From the NCBI GenBank assembly GCA_025055455.1, contig JANWXD010000013.1, forward strand, positions 35,603-99,602: DNA of 64,000 nucleotides, written 5' to 3'. Source of the DNA: Bryobacteraceae bacterium (lineage in GTDB: Bacteria > Acidobacteriota > Terriglobia > Bryobacterales > Bryobacteraceae). Below are positions 22,393-30,505 of the stretch, one piece after another; position 1 is the first letter of the stretch; each line of letters opens with the position of its first letter. The notes under the pieces were generated by a model that did no database searches, was not told where the DNA came from, and saw only the letters and a program-made list of their open reading frames with translations. The translations under genes and the position numbers were made by a program.

Positions 22393-22398
22393 ATTATA
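22393..22398 (-). promoter_or_regulatory. Perfect TATAAT -10, near-leaderless promoter of the Yip1 gene
   Basis: On the minus strand TATAAT is followed by 9 bases and then the ATG at 22383, so transcription would begin within a few bases of the start codon. No Shine-Dalgarno sequence fits in between, and no recognisable -35 is present. Confidence 0.55.
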
Positions 22399-22544
22399 GT
22401 CCCGACGCCGTCGCCGGGATCCGGCTTCTCCATTCTGTGCCTGCTCAATCGCCGGCGCGTCCTTTACCTTGGCGAGTGGGCCGTTGAGCCGGCCTTCCCT
22501 CTCACCGCCTTCCCGGGCGGGTCAGTGGAAAGGGCGTTTCCCGC

Positions 22545-22550
22545 TATACT
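22545..22550 (+). promoter_or_regulatory. TATACT -10-like element before the TPR gene
   Basis: TATACT (5 of 6) ends 56 bases before the ATG at 22607. It lies in the 223-base divergent gap 22384-22606, which otherwise shows no gene or clear operator. Confidence 0.4.
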
Positions 22551-22606
22551 TGGGAAGAGAGGATCGTTGGCCGCGTTCTGGGGTGGCAAGCGACGATAAG
22601 ATTCCG

Positions 22607-24649
22607 ATGAAAAAAGCAGTGCAGGTGCTGGTGTGGTTTCTGGCCTTGACGGGCGCGAGCCTTGCCGCCGCTTCGGCGGCCTCCACCGAGCGGCAGCCCA
22701 ACCGGGCGGAAGCCTATTATCACTACGCGATGGGCCATTTGTACGCGGAGCTGGGTACGCTGTACGGGAATCGCGGCGAATATTTCTCGCGCGCCATCGA
22801 GCATTACAAGGAGGCCATCAAAGCCGATCCTGGCGCCGGGTTCCTGGCCGAGGAGCTCTCGGAAGTCTACGTCCAGTCGGGGCGTCTCAACGAGGCGGTC
22901 ACCGAAGCCGAGGAGCGCCTCCGCCAGAACCCGGATGCTCTCGACGCCCGCCGGCTCCTCGGGCGCCTCTACATGCGCCTCATCGGAGACCCGCAAAACA
23001 ACCGCATCAACGAGACCATGCTCCGCAAGGCCATCGAGCAGTACGAGAAGGTGGCCGAGAAGGATCCCAGGAGCATCGAGACGTGGCTGGTGCTCGGCCG
23101 CCTTTACAAGGTGGCGCAGAACTCGGTCGAGGCGGAAAAGGCCTACAAACGGGCGCTGGAGCTCGACAGCGACAGCGAAGAGGCCATGACCGGCCTGGCC
23201 ATGGTCTATTCCGACGTGGGGGACCACCGGCGGGCCGTCGAGATGCTGGAGCGCGTGGTTCAGGCCAATCCCAATCTGCGTACCCTCGCCTCTCTGGCCG
23301 GCGCTTACGAGCAAATGCGGGACTACAAAGGCGCCGCCGGAGTCCTCAAGCGGGCGCTGGAATTGGCGCCCGACAATCCGGAACTCAAGCGGGCGCTCGC
23401 CCAGAATCTGGCTCTGTCTCACCAACTCGATGCCGCCATCGGCCTTTATGAAGATTTGACGCGGTCGAACCCCAAGGACGTTCTCGCTTGGCTGCGGCTA
23501 TCGCAAGTCTACCGCCAGAAGCGGGATCTCCCCAAAGCGCGGCATGCGATCGAGCAGGCCAAACAGCTCGCCCCGGACAACCTGGAGATCCGCTACCACG
23601 AAGTGAGTCTGGTCGAGGCCGAGGGGAAGCATGCGGAGGCGATTCAGCTCGTCCAAGCGATGTTGGACGAGCCGCAGCTCCGTTCCCGCGCCCCGCTGGA
23701 ACGGGCTCACCGCGCCGTGCTGCTGGAACGCCTGGGACAGCTGTATCGCAGCAATCTGCAGTATCCGGAGGCCGTGGCCGCCTTCGGCCGGATGGCGGAG
23801 CTCGACCCGGATTTAGGGCCGCGCGCGGCGGCCCAGATCGTCGAGACCTGGCGACAGGCAAAGGAATACGCGAAGGCCGCCGAAGAGGCGGAGGCGGCCC
23901 ACAAAAAATACCCCCAAGACCGCATGGTGGCCATGGTCCGGGCGTCGATCCTAGCGGATCTCGGCAAAGCGGATCAGGCGGTGGCGGCGGTCAAGAGGTT
24001 CCTCGACGGCAAAGCGGACCGCGAAATCTGGATCGCACTCGCTCAGGTTTATGAGAGGACGAAGAACTACGCGGAGATGGGCAAGGCCCTGGACGCCGCA
24101 GAGAAGCTCTCCGACTCGGACGACGACCGGCAGACGATTTACTTCCTGCGCGGGGCCATGTTCGAGCGTATGAAGAACTACGACGCCGCTGAGGCGCAAT
24201 TCCGCAAGGTTCTGGAGCTCGATCCGGAGAATGCCTCCGCCCTGAACTATCTGGGCTACATGCTGGCCGACCGCAACGTCCGACTGGCCGAGGCCCACGA
24301 GCTGATCGCCAAGGCAGTGGAAATCGAACCTCACAACGGCGCCTACCTGGACAGCCTCGGCTGGGTGTACTTCCGCATGGATCGGCTGGAGGAGGCGGAG
24401 AAATACCTACGAAAGGCTCTCGAACGCGTGCCGCGCGATCCCACCGTCAACGACCATCTCGGCGATGTCCTGGCCCGCCAAGGCCGCTGGAAGGAGGCGA
24501 TCGCCCAGTGGAGCTTGGCGCTGAAAGAATGGGAAGCCAGCGCCCCGTCCGAATACGACGCCGCGGAGGTAGCGAAAATCCAGAAGAAGTTGGAGGGCGC
24601 CCGCGTGCGTCTGGCCAAGGAAGCGGCAGCTTCTGCGCCCCGGCGGTAG
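22607..24649 (+). CDS. Secreted tetratricopeptide-repeat protein
   Basis: 680 residues from ATG 22607, which gives a clean signal peptide (K-K-A-V-Q followed by a hydrophobic core to about residue 24); longer in-frame starts upstream run through the promoter region. The rest is almost entirely TPR units, recognisable by repeated A-x-x-x-Y-x-x-A-L-x-L-D-P-like ends such as A-Y-K-R-A-L-E-L-D-S, A-Q-F-R-K-V-L-E-L-D-P-E-N and the A-L-N-Y-L-G-Y-M-L and Y-L-D-S-L-G-W-V-Y blocks typical of large bacterial TPR proteins. Probably a periplasmic or envelope scaffold. The next gene starts 56 bases downstream on the same strand but has its own promoter element. Confidence 0.85.
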   Translation: MKKAVQVLVWFLALTGASLAAASAASTERQPNRAEAYYHYAMGHLYAELGTLYGNRGEYFSRAIEHYKEAIKADPGAGFLAEELSEVYVQSGRLNEAVTEAEERLRQNPDALDARRLLGRLYMRLIGDPQNNRINETMLRKAIEQYEKVAEKDPRSIETWLVLGRLYKVAQNSVEAEKAYKRALELDSDSEEAMTGLAMVYSDVGDHRRAVEMLERVVQANPNLRTLASLAGAYEQMRDYKGAAGVLKRALELAPDNPELKRALAQNLALSHQLDAAIGLYEDLTRSNPKDVLAWLRLSQVYRQKRDLPKARHAIEQAKQLAPDNLEIRYHEVSLVEAEGKHAEAIQLVQAMLDEPQLRSRAPLERAHRAVLLERLGQLYRSNLQYPEAVAAFGRMAELDPDLGPRAAAQIVETWRQAKEYAKAAEEAEAAHKKYPQDRMVAMVRASILADLGKADQAVAAVKRFLDGKADREIWIALAQVYERTKNYAEMGKALDAAEKLSDSDDDRQTIYFLRGAMFERMKNYDAAEAQFRKVLELDPENASALNYLGYMLADRNVRLAEAHELIAKAVEIEPHNGAYLDSLGWVYFRMDRLEEAEKYLRKALERVPRDPTVNDHLGDVLARQGRWKEAIAQWSLALKEWEASAPSEYDAAEVAKIQKKLEGARVRLAKEAAASAPRR

Positions 24650-24693
24650 AGTTCCGCAGCTTCTCAGGCCATTCCGAGCAGCTCGCCAGCTTC

Positions 24694-24699
24694 TATCAT
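24694..24699 (+). promoter_or_regulatory. TATCAT -10-like element, leaderless promoter candidate
   Basis: TATCAT (5 of 6) is followed by 6 bases and then the GTG at 24706, so the first transcribed base would be at or next to the start codon. No ribosome-binding site is visible. Confidence 0.45.
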
Positions 24700-24705
24700 A
24701 GAAGT

Positions 24706-25365
24706 GTGAACGGAGGGCTCCCTGCGTCGGGCGGGCTGGTCGCCAGGCTCCTCTCCGTCTGCCTGCTGGGTGCCATGTCGGCCCTGGGGCAGGTGATCGA
24801 ATTCGAATCTGGCGGACTTCGCTACCAGACGCTGTCGCGAGAGGGGCTGACCGTAATGTACGCGCCACTGCCCTCCCAGATCCGGGAGTACACCGTCCTG
24901 CAAGTGGCGGTCTCGAACGGTTCCGCCGAGCCTTGTGTCGTGCGTCCCGAGGACTTCACGTTCCGTCACGCCGACGGGTCCGAGATGCGGGCGGCGCCGG
25001 CGCGCACGGTTGTGGAGAATTTCCTGCGGCGGGCAGGCCGCGACGATGTCATCAAACTCGTCTCGACGTACGAGATCAGCCTTTACGGCGTGGGCCGTAT
25101 TCGCTCGACCAACGGCTATGAAAAGCGCCGGCAGGCGGCGCTGGCGGAGGTTTCCTCCACGAGAGTGAAGGCGGCCGCGGCGGCTTCGGCCATCGCTTTG
25201 GTGGAGACGAAGCTCAATCCGGGCGAGTCGACCGACGGCGCACTGTTTTTCCCAGCGCACGGCCGCCCCCTGGCCGGCGGGCGCCTCACGGTCCGCATCG
25301 CCGACCGGGTCTTCGAATTCGAACCGGAGCTCAGCGCGCGGGAGGGGAATGAATCTCACCCTTAG
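24706..25365 (+). CDS. Unrecognised secreted protein
   Basis: 219 residues from GTG 24706. This start is chosen because it yields a signal-peptide-like N-terminus (hydrophobic V-A-R-L-L-S-V-C-L-L-G-A-M-S-A-L-G) and a -10 element sits 6 bases upstream. The in-frame opening back to 24508 overlaps the TPR gene and is not used. The mature part looks strand-rich: F-E-S-G-G-L-R-Y-Q-T-L, a V-A-V-S-N-G-S-x-E-P-C-V-V-R-P-E-D-F block resembling an immunoglobulin-like beta-sandwich for envelope proteins, and a late V-R-I-A-D-R-V-F-E-F. No enzymatic motif. The following permease gene starts 78 bases downstream. Confidence 0.6.
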   Translation: MNGGLPASGGLVARLLSVCLLGAMSALGQVIEFESGGLRYQTLSREGLTVMYAPLPSQIREYTVLQVAVSNGSAEPCVVRPEDFTFRHADGSEMRAAPARTVVENFLRRAGRDDVIKLVSTYEISLYGVGRIRSTNGYEKRRQAALAEVSSTRVKAAAAASAIALVETKLNPGESTDGALFFPAHGRPLAGGRLTVRIADRVFEFEPELSAREGNESHP

Positions 25366-25443
25366 AGGGGTGCCTCGAGCTTGCGGCAGCGTCCAACGGC
25401 GCCTAAGGTAGACTGAGAGCAGCCGCTCGCGGCGCGGATCCCT

Positions 25444-26649
25444 ATGTACCTGGCGGAGGCCCTGCGCTTCAGCGTGGATGCGCTGCGCTCCAATCGCATC
25501 CGCAGCCTGCTCACCGCCCTCGGCCTGGTCATCGGCAACGCCTCGGTCATCCTCGTCGTCACCATCTCGCTGACGAGCCGCGAGTACATCCTCGAGCAGA
25601 TCAGCGGCGTCGGCAGTAATTTGATCATGGCCTATTTCGAAACGGGCAGCCGCGAGGCCACCACTGTGGCCGCCGACTTCGTCAACATCGCCGACGTCGA
25701 GGCGGTGCGCGCCCAGCTCGGGCCGCGGATCGTGGCTGCCACAGGCGTCATGTCGGCTTACGACAGCCTCGTGATCGACGGCCGGCCCCGCGACGTGCTC
25801 GTACTGGGCTCGGACGATCAGTACGCCTACGTGCGGAACCTAGTCCAGCTGGCCGGCCGTCCCTTAGACCCGAGCGACGTGCTGCTGCGCCAGCGCGTGG
25901 CTCTGCTCACCGAAGAACTCGCGCAGCGCTTGTACGGCTCGCAACAAGCAGCCGTGGGCCAGGTGCTGAAGATCCGGGGCCTCCAGTTCACCGTGATCGG
26001 AACCTTCAAGGAAAAAACCGCCACATATGGGCTATCGGAACTCGCCCGCGAGAGCATCCTCATCCCCATCACGGTCCTTCGCTATTTCGTCCCGTACGAG
26101 CGCATCGATCCGCTCTATGTCCAGGCCCGCCGGGCCGAAGACGTGCCGGCGCTCACCGAAGAGGTGCGCCGGATCCTCGAAAGCCGCCACCGGCCGGGCG
26201 CTAAGTACTACGTCGGCAATCTGACGGGCATTCTCGAAGCCGCCCGCAAGATTGCGCTCGTGCTGACGATTGTGCTGATCTTGATCTCGACCATTGCTCT
26301 CGTGATTTCCGGAATCGGCATCATGAACATCATGTTGGTGACCGTCACCGAGCGCACGCGGGAGATCGGCATTCGCATGGCCGTAGGCGCATCACGGCGC
26401 GACATCCTTCAGCAGTTTCTCGTGGAGGCGATGTTACTCAGCGTTTCCGGAGGTCTGGCGGGCGTGCTGCTCGGCGTGGCCATCCCGTTGAGCGCACAGT
26501 TTTTCCTCAGCGCCTTGCCGCTCACGGTGTCCTGGGTCTCCATCGTCGTGGCTTTCGGCGTCTCTTTCCTGGTGGGTGTGGTGTTCGGCCTGCTGCCCGC
26601 CAACCGCGCGGCCCGGCTCAATCCCACCGAAGCGCTCCGCTATGAGTAG
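25444..26649 (+). CDS. FtsX/MacB-type ABC transporter permease coupled to hopanoid genes
   Basis: 401 residues, ATG 25444; a TAGACT -10-like hexamer at 25409-25414 precedes it. Same architecture as the permease at 16657: first helix about 21-44, periplasmic domain about 50-270, three C-terminal helices, the block G-I-G-I-M-N-I-M-L followed by E-R-T-R-E-I-G-I-R-M-A-V-G-A, and the ending N-P-T-E-A-L-R-Y-E. No ATPase is fused or adjacent. Its last codons overlap the start of hpnI by 8 bases, so the two are translationally coupled. By context it may move a hopanoid or related lipid across the envelope; this is inference from gene order only. Confidence 0.92.
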   Translation: MYLAEALRFSVDALRSNRIRSLLTALGLVIGNASVILVVTISLTSREYILEQISGVGSNLIMAYFETGSREATTVAADFVNIADVEAVRAQLGPRIVAATGVMSAYDSLVIDGRPRDVLVLGSDDQYAYVRNLVQLAGRPLDPSDVLLRQRVALLTEELAQRLYGSQQAAVGQVLKIRGLQFTVIGTFKEKTATYGLSELARESILIPITVLRYFVPYERIDPLYVQARRAEDVPALTEEVRRILESRHRPGAKYYVGNLTGILEAARKIALVLTIVLILISTIALVISGIGIMNIMLVTVTERTREIGIRMAVGASRRDILQQFLVEAMLLSVSGGLAGVLLGVAIPLSAQFFLSALPLTVSWVSIVVAFGVSFLVGVVFGLLPANRAARLNPTEALRYE

Positions 26650-27844
26650 CGGACTCACCGCCCTCGAATGGCTCTGCTCGGTTCCGGTCGCCGCCGGCTC
26701 GCTCTTCTGGCTGCTCTCGCTCGGCACGCTGGCGCGATTCCGCCGCCGTCCCATCGCTCCGCTGCCCGCCGAGTGGCCCCCCGTCACGCTGATCAAGCTG
26801 GTGTGCGGCCTTGAGAAAAACTTGCGCGACACCCTGCGTAGCGCCTGCCTCCAGAATTATCCCGTTTACCAAGTCATCTTTTCCGTCCGGAGCCCCGAGG
26901 ACCCCGCCCTGCCACTTCTCGAAGAGATCCAAGCCGAGTTCGGAGCCGAACGGGTCACACTCGCCGTCGAGAACCTTCACCTAGGCCCCAACGGCAAGGT
27001 GAACAATCTCGCGGGAGCGTTGCCCCACGCTCGCTACGAAGTGCTCGTGCTGAGTGACAGCGACGTACTGCTACCACCCGACTATCTCAGGGCGATGGTG
27101 GCGCCGCTGCTCGACCCCGGGGTGGGCTATGTTTCGAGCCTGTACCGCGCCGCCAGCGCCGAGACGCTCGCCGAGCGCTGGATGCTGTTGACTCTGAACG
27201 CCGACTTCCTCCCCAGCGTCGTCTTCGCCTACGAAACCGGGGCTTCGCACTTCTGCCTGGGCGCTTCTGTGGCTGTGCGTCGCACCACGCTCGAGCGCAT
27301 TGGCGGGCCCGCCGCCCTGGCCGACTATTTGGTGGAGGATTACGAGATGGGCCGGCGGATCGTCGCGCTCGGTCTCGGCCATGTGCTGGCCCCGTGCGTT
27401 GTCGACACGGTGCTCGACCTGCCTTCCATGGGCGCTTGGTGGCGCCAGCAAGTGCAATGGGACCAAAAGACCCGAGCGGCCCGGCCTTGGGCATTTTTCG
27501 CAACCGTGGTCATTCGCTCGGTGCCGTTTGCCGTGTTGCTGGTTGTGCTGCGCCGCGCCGACCCCGTGAGCGCCGTGATGCTCGCCATGGCGTTGATCGT
27601 GCGGTGGAGCGTGGCAGCGGCGTGGCTGCAGTGGGGACTCCGCGACCGCGAGGGCTTGCGCGCCCTGCTGTGGCTGCCCCTCAGGGACGTGGCGGCGCTG
27701 GGCTCCTGGGCGGCGGCGCTCCTGCGTCGCAAAACGGTCTGGCGCGGCGAAGAGTTCCTCTTGAAGCGCGGCGGACGTCTGCACGGGGTGCGCACCCGGC
27801 GCCAGAGCGGATGCGATGCGGCGGCTGATCCTCACGGCGGATGA
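26642..27844 (+). CDS. hpnI: Hopanoid-associated glycosyltransferase HpnI (GT21-like)
   Basis: In other bacteria HpnI adds N-acetylglucosamine to bacteriohopanetetrol on the way to glucosaminyl hopanoids. 400 residues from ATG 26642. N-terminal membrane helix (about 10-30), catalytic domain with the ceramide-glucosyltransferase-like set: P-N-G-K-V-N-N-L (116-123), D-S-D at 139-141, E-D at 232-233, and the Q-Q-V-Q-W block at 269-273 where the family Q-x-x-R-W motif would carry an arginine. Further hydrophobic segments at about 284-304 and 308-330. The start overlaps the permease stop and the 3' end overlaps hpnK by 29 bases. hpnJ is not present here. Confidence 0.85.
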   Translation: MSSGLTALEWLCSVPVAAGSLFWLLSLGTLARFRRRPIAPLPAEWPPVTLIKLVCGLEKNLRDTLRSACLQNYPVYQVIFSVRSPEDPALPLLEEIQAEFGAERVTLAVENLHLGPNGKVNNLAGALPHARYEVLVLSDSDVLLPPDYLRAMVAPLLDPGVGYVSSLYRAASAETLAERWMLLTLNADFLPSVVFAYETGASHFCLGASVAVRRTTLERIGGPAALADYLVEDYEMGRRIVALGLGHVLAPCVVDTVLDLPSMGAWWRQQVQWDQKTRAARPWAFFATVVIRSVPFAVLLVVLRRADPVSAVMLAMALIVRWSVAAAWLQWGLRDREGLRALLWLPLRDVAALGSWAAALLRRKTVWRGEEFLLKRGGRLHGVRTRRQSGCDAAADPHGG

Positions 27845-28664
27845 CTTTGGCTTGGCCCTGCCGGTCAATGAAGCCATCGAACAGGCGCACCACCGGGGTG
27901 TTCTGACCTGCGCCAGTTTGATGGCTGCCGGCCCCGCAGCCGACGACGCTGTGGCGCGGGCGCGCCGTATGCCCGGGCTCGGCGTGGGGCTGCACGTCGT
28001 GGTGGTGCGCGGCGTGCCGTTATCCGCGGCCGGGCCGGCGCCCGCCCGGCGGACCCGTCCGAGCCGGTTGCCAGACAATCTGGTGGCGGCCGGCGTGCGC
28101 TACTTTTTCTCGCCGCGCGCCCGGACCCAGCTCGAGGACGAGATCCGCGCGCAGTTCGAGTGGTTCGCGGCCACGGGGCTCGAGCTGGATCACGTCAACG
28201 CCCACTGCCACATGCACGTGCATCCCACGGTGCTGAACCTGATCCTGAAAGTGGGGCGCGAATTCGGCCTCCGCGCCATGCGCGTTCCGGACGACCCCGC
28301 CGGGCCGCGCTGGCTTCGTCCCTGGATCCGACACATGCGCCGGAAGCTGCGTCAGGGCGGCGTGCGCACGAACGATTTTCTCTTGGGTCTGCGTCACTCC
28401 GGCGCCATGGACACCGCCACCGTCCTCCGTATGCTCCGAGAGCTGCCCGACGGAGTCAGCGAAATGTACTTCCACCCCGCCATAGACTCCTTTTCCGGAG
28501 CCGAGCCGAACTACCGCTATCGGGAGGAATTCGAAGCCTTGCTCAGCGCACGGGTGCGAGAAGCCATAGAAGCGGCGGGCCTGCGGCGAATTCGCTATCG
28601 AGATTTGCTTGACGGCGACTCGCCAGCGGGCGACCCCCAGGTGACGCGAATGGGAATCAGCTGA
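27816..28664 (+). CDS. hpnK: Hopanoid biosynthesis deacetylase HpnK (ChbG/HpnK family)
   Basis: Carbohydrate deacetylase of the YdjC/ChbG fold; HpnK removes the acetyl group after HpnI adds GlcNAc to the hopanoid side chain. 282 residues from ATG 27816. Metal-site residues are seen in L-T-A-D-D-F-G (D9-D10) and in H-V-N-A-H-C-H-M-H-V-H-P; the G-L-H block is present as G-L-H-V-V-V-V-R-G. Overlaps the end of hpnI, so permease, hpnI and hpnK form one translational chain. Its last 70 bases also overlap the 3' end of a convergent gene on the other strand. Confidence 0.85.
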   Translation: MRRLILTADDFGLALPVNEAIEQAHHRGVLTCASLMAAGPAADDAVARARRMPGLGVGLHVVVVRGVPLSAAGPAPARRTRPSRLPDNLVAAGVRYFFSPRARTQLEDEIRAQFEWFAATGLELDHVNAHCHMHVHPTVLNLILKVGREFGLRAMRVPDDPAGPRWLRPWIRHMRRKLRQGGVRTNDFLLGLRHSGAMDTATVLRMLRELPDGVSEMYFHPAIDSFSGAEPNYRYREEFEALLSARVREAIEAAGLRRIRYRDLLDGDSPAGDPQVTRMGIS

Positions 28665-29431
28665 GCCGTGGGCATCACGCGCACGTTCACCGTTAGGTTG
28701 CGGGCCGGAGCTTGTCCGCTCCAGCGGACCATGAGCGTTGCGCTGTCCTTGGTGCCCAACTCCGGCCGGTCCAGCTCCACGTGCAGGCCCGGCACAGGTT
28801 GATACTCGAGCGAAAGGGTTATGGAACCCGGCAGGAAGTTCGTGATCTTGACCGTGTCCGAGGATTCGCCCTGGGGACTCAATCTCACCTCGGCCTTGTC
28901 CGCGCGCACCATATTCTGCAGCGCGGAAATTTGCGGAACCCCCGCCACGAACCCCGCCTGCTGGCCGGCCTGGGGGGCGGGCCCGGGCTTCATGACCCCC
29001 GCCGGGGTGAGCACTTCCTCGCCAGCCGGCAGTGCGTACCAAAACCACTGGCCATGGACCTGTTTCCAGAGGCTAGTAACCGGAATCGGGACGACGTAGC
29101 GGTTGCCGAACATGGAGGTTTCCATCTCGCAGGCCACCACTGCTCGAGCCTTGGTGAAATTGTCCGAGTACTCGATCCGGAGGATGTTACAGCTACGATA
29201 GCGTGGCTTCTCTGCGGCAAAGAAAACATCCTTGCTGTCGTCGGCCACCAGATCGTAGGCCTCGCGGAACTTGCCCTCCACGTGCGCTTGGTAGAACTTG
29301 GAGATTCGAGCCCGCAAAGCCGCATCCACATCCGGAGGCGCTTTTTGCAACAACTCCACCAGCTCTTGGGCGCCGAAGGCTGCCAAAGTAACCACACAGA
29401 TCGCCGCTGCGCGCAACATTGTCTTTCGCAT
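28595..29431 (-). CDS. Unrecognised secreted protein
   Basis: 278 residues from ATG 29431 (M-R-K-T-M-L-R followed by a hydrophobic core, a good signal peptide ending near A-A-F-G-A). An in-frame ATG four codons upstream (29443) is rejected because it sits inside a TACAAT -10 element that points to a start at 29431. The first half (about 25-145) looks like an NTF2/SnoaL-like helical-plus-sheet domain: I-S-K-F-Y-Q-A-H-V-E-G-K-F-R-E-A-Y-D-L-V. The second half (about 170-270) is strand-rich, with a conserved-looking V-K-I-T-N-F-L-P-G block, like an immunoglobulin-type domain. Function unknown. Tail overlaps hpnK by 70 bases. Confidence 0.65.
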   Translation of the reverse strand: MRKTMLRAAAICVVTLAAFGAQELVELLQKAPPDVDAALRARISKFYQAHVEGKFREAYDLVADDSKDVFFAAEKPRYRSCNILRIEYSDNFTKARAVVACEMETSMFGNRYVVPIPVTSLWKQVHGQWFWYALPAGEEVLTPAGVMKPGPAPQAGQQAGFVAGVPQISALQNMVRADKAEVRLSPQGESSDTVKITNFLPGSITLSLEYQPVPGLHVELDRPELGTKDSATLMVRWSGQAPARNLTVNVRVMPTAQLIPIRVTWGSPAGESPSSKSR

Positions 29432-29441
29432 CAACCCGTTC

Positions 29442-29447
29442 ATTGTA
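29442..29447 (-). promoter_or_regulatory. TACAAT -10-like element, near-leaderless
   Basis: On the minus strand TACAAT (5 of 6) is followed by 10 bases and the ATG at 29431. It supports the shorter start of the secreted protein gene. No ribosome-binding site lies between. Confidence 0.4.
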
Positions 29448-29473
29448 ACAGGCCGGGCAGATCCGGCTTGCCT

Positions 29474-30487
29474 TCACATTTGGCTCGCCCAGAGCAACGT
29501 CTCCTGCACCAACAGGTCCTCCTCCGGCGTGACCCCCAATTGGCCGCCGGTTCGTATGGCCCTTGCGAGCTCGTCGAACTCCCCCACGTAGCGCCGATAC
29601 GGCGGAAGGGGCACCTCCTGGAGTCCGGAGCGGTACGGTCCGGCCGACTCCGCCAGGTCGATCTCCAGCTTGGCGGGCTCGATCGGGCGCACCACGGCGC
29701 TGCCATTGGTGCCAAATACCTCGAACGCGCGGTGACGCGCCGCCCCTGGGTGAAGCACGGAACTGGTAATTACGCCCAGTGCGCGCGGAAACTCGAAGAT
29801 CGCTGCCGTGTTGTCCGCCAGTTTGTCGTCGTAGCGGCCGTGCGTTTTGAGCACGGAAGTGACCTGTTGCGGGCGACCGAGAAGCCGCACCATCGGATCG
29901 ATCAAGTGGCATCCTTGCTCGAACATCTGGCCCCCGCGGAAGAGAGCCCACTCCGGCCGCCGGTCCGGCCCGATCAGCGTATTCATGGTGCCCCGGACCA
30001 GAAAGACGTCTCCCAGCCAGCCCTTGCGCGCCGCCTCCAGCGCCGCGTTGATGCCCGGGTGGAAGCGCCACATGTATCCCATCTGCAGAAGCAGGCCCTT
30101 GGTGCGCGCCAGGTTAACGAGATCCTGGAACTCCGCGAGGTTGTCCGCCGGGGGTTTCTCCAAGTGCACGTGCTTGCCCGCGGCGAGCGCCCGCCGTGCG
30201 TCCCGTGCATGGTCGGGGACCGCGCTCTCCACCGCGACCACTCGGATGCTTGAATCCCCGAGCAGTTCGTCTTCGCTCAGGATGCGGATGCCTGCCTTCT
30301 CGTAGCGCGCGCGAAGCGCCGCGTCCGTTTCCACGACCCCGACCAGCTCCCAATCCGGCGACTCCCGCACCACGACCGTCTTGTCCCAGGCATGCGAGTG
30401 GCTCACCCCAAGAAATCCAATCCGAATTCGCGTCTGCGCCCCAGCGGCTCCGACCGTCGCCGCCAACAAGAATGTTCTCCGATTCAT
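29474..30487 (-). CDS. Gfo/Idh/MocA-family oxidoreductase with Tat-like signal
   Basis: 337 residues. N-terminal N-R-R-T-F-L-L-A-A-T-V-G-A-A-G-A looks like a twin-arginine signal peptide, so the enzyme is probably folded with its cofactor and exported. The Rossmann part follows (I-G-F-L-G-V-S-H-S-H, then E-K-P-P-A-D-N, the family E-K-P motif), and the C-terminal domain has G-G-Q-M-F-E-Q-G-C-H-L-I-D. These are NAD(P)-dependent sugar or cyclitol oxidoreductases; exported versions are frequent in Acidobacteriota and Planctomycetota. Divergent from the nucleoside hydrolase gene, with 18 bases between start codons, so the promoters must overlap coding sequence. Confidence 0.88.
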   Translation of the reverse strand: MNRRTFLLAATVGAAGAQTRIRIGFLGVSHSHAWDKTVVVRESPDWELVGVVETDAALRARYEKAGIRILSEDELLGDSSIRVVAVESAVPDHARDARRALAAGKHVHLEKPPADNLAEFQDLVNLARTKGLLLQMGYMWRFHPGINAALEAARKGWLGDVFLVRGTMNTLIGPDRRPEWALFRGGQMFEQGCHLIDPMVRLLGRPQQVTSVLKTHGRYDDKLADNTAAIFEFPRALGVITSSVLHPGAARHRAFEVFGTNGSAVVRPIEPAKLEIDLAESAGPYRSGLQEVPLPPYRRYVGEFDELARAIRTGGQLGVTPEEDLLVQETLLWASQM

Positions 30488-30505
30488 GCCCGAGCCCTCT
30501 CGATC

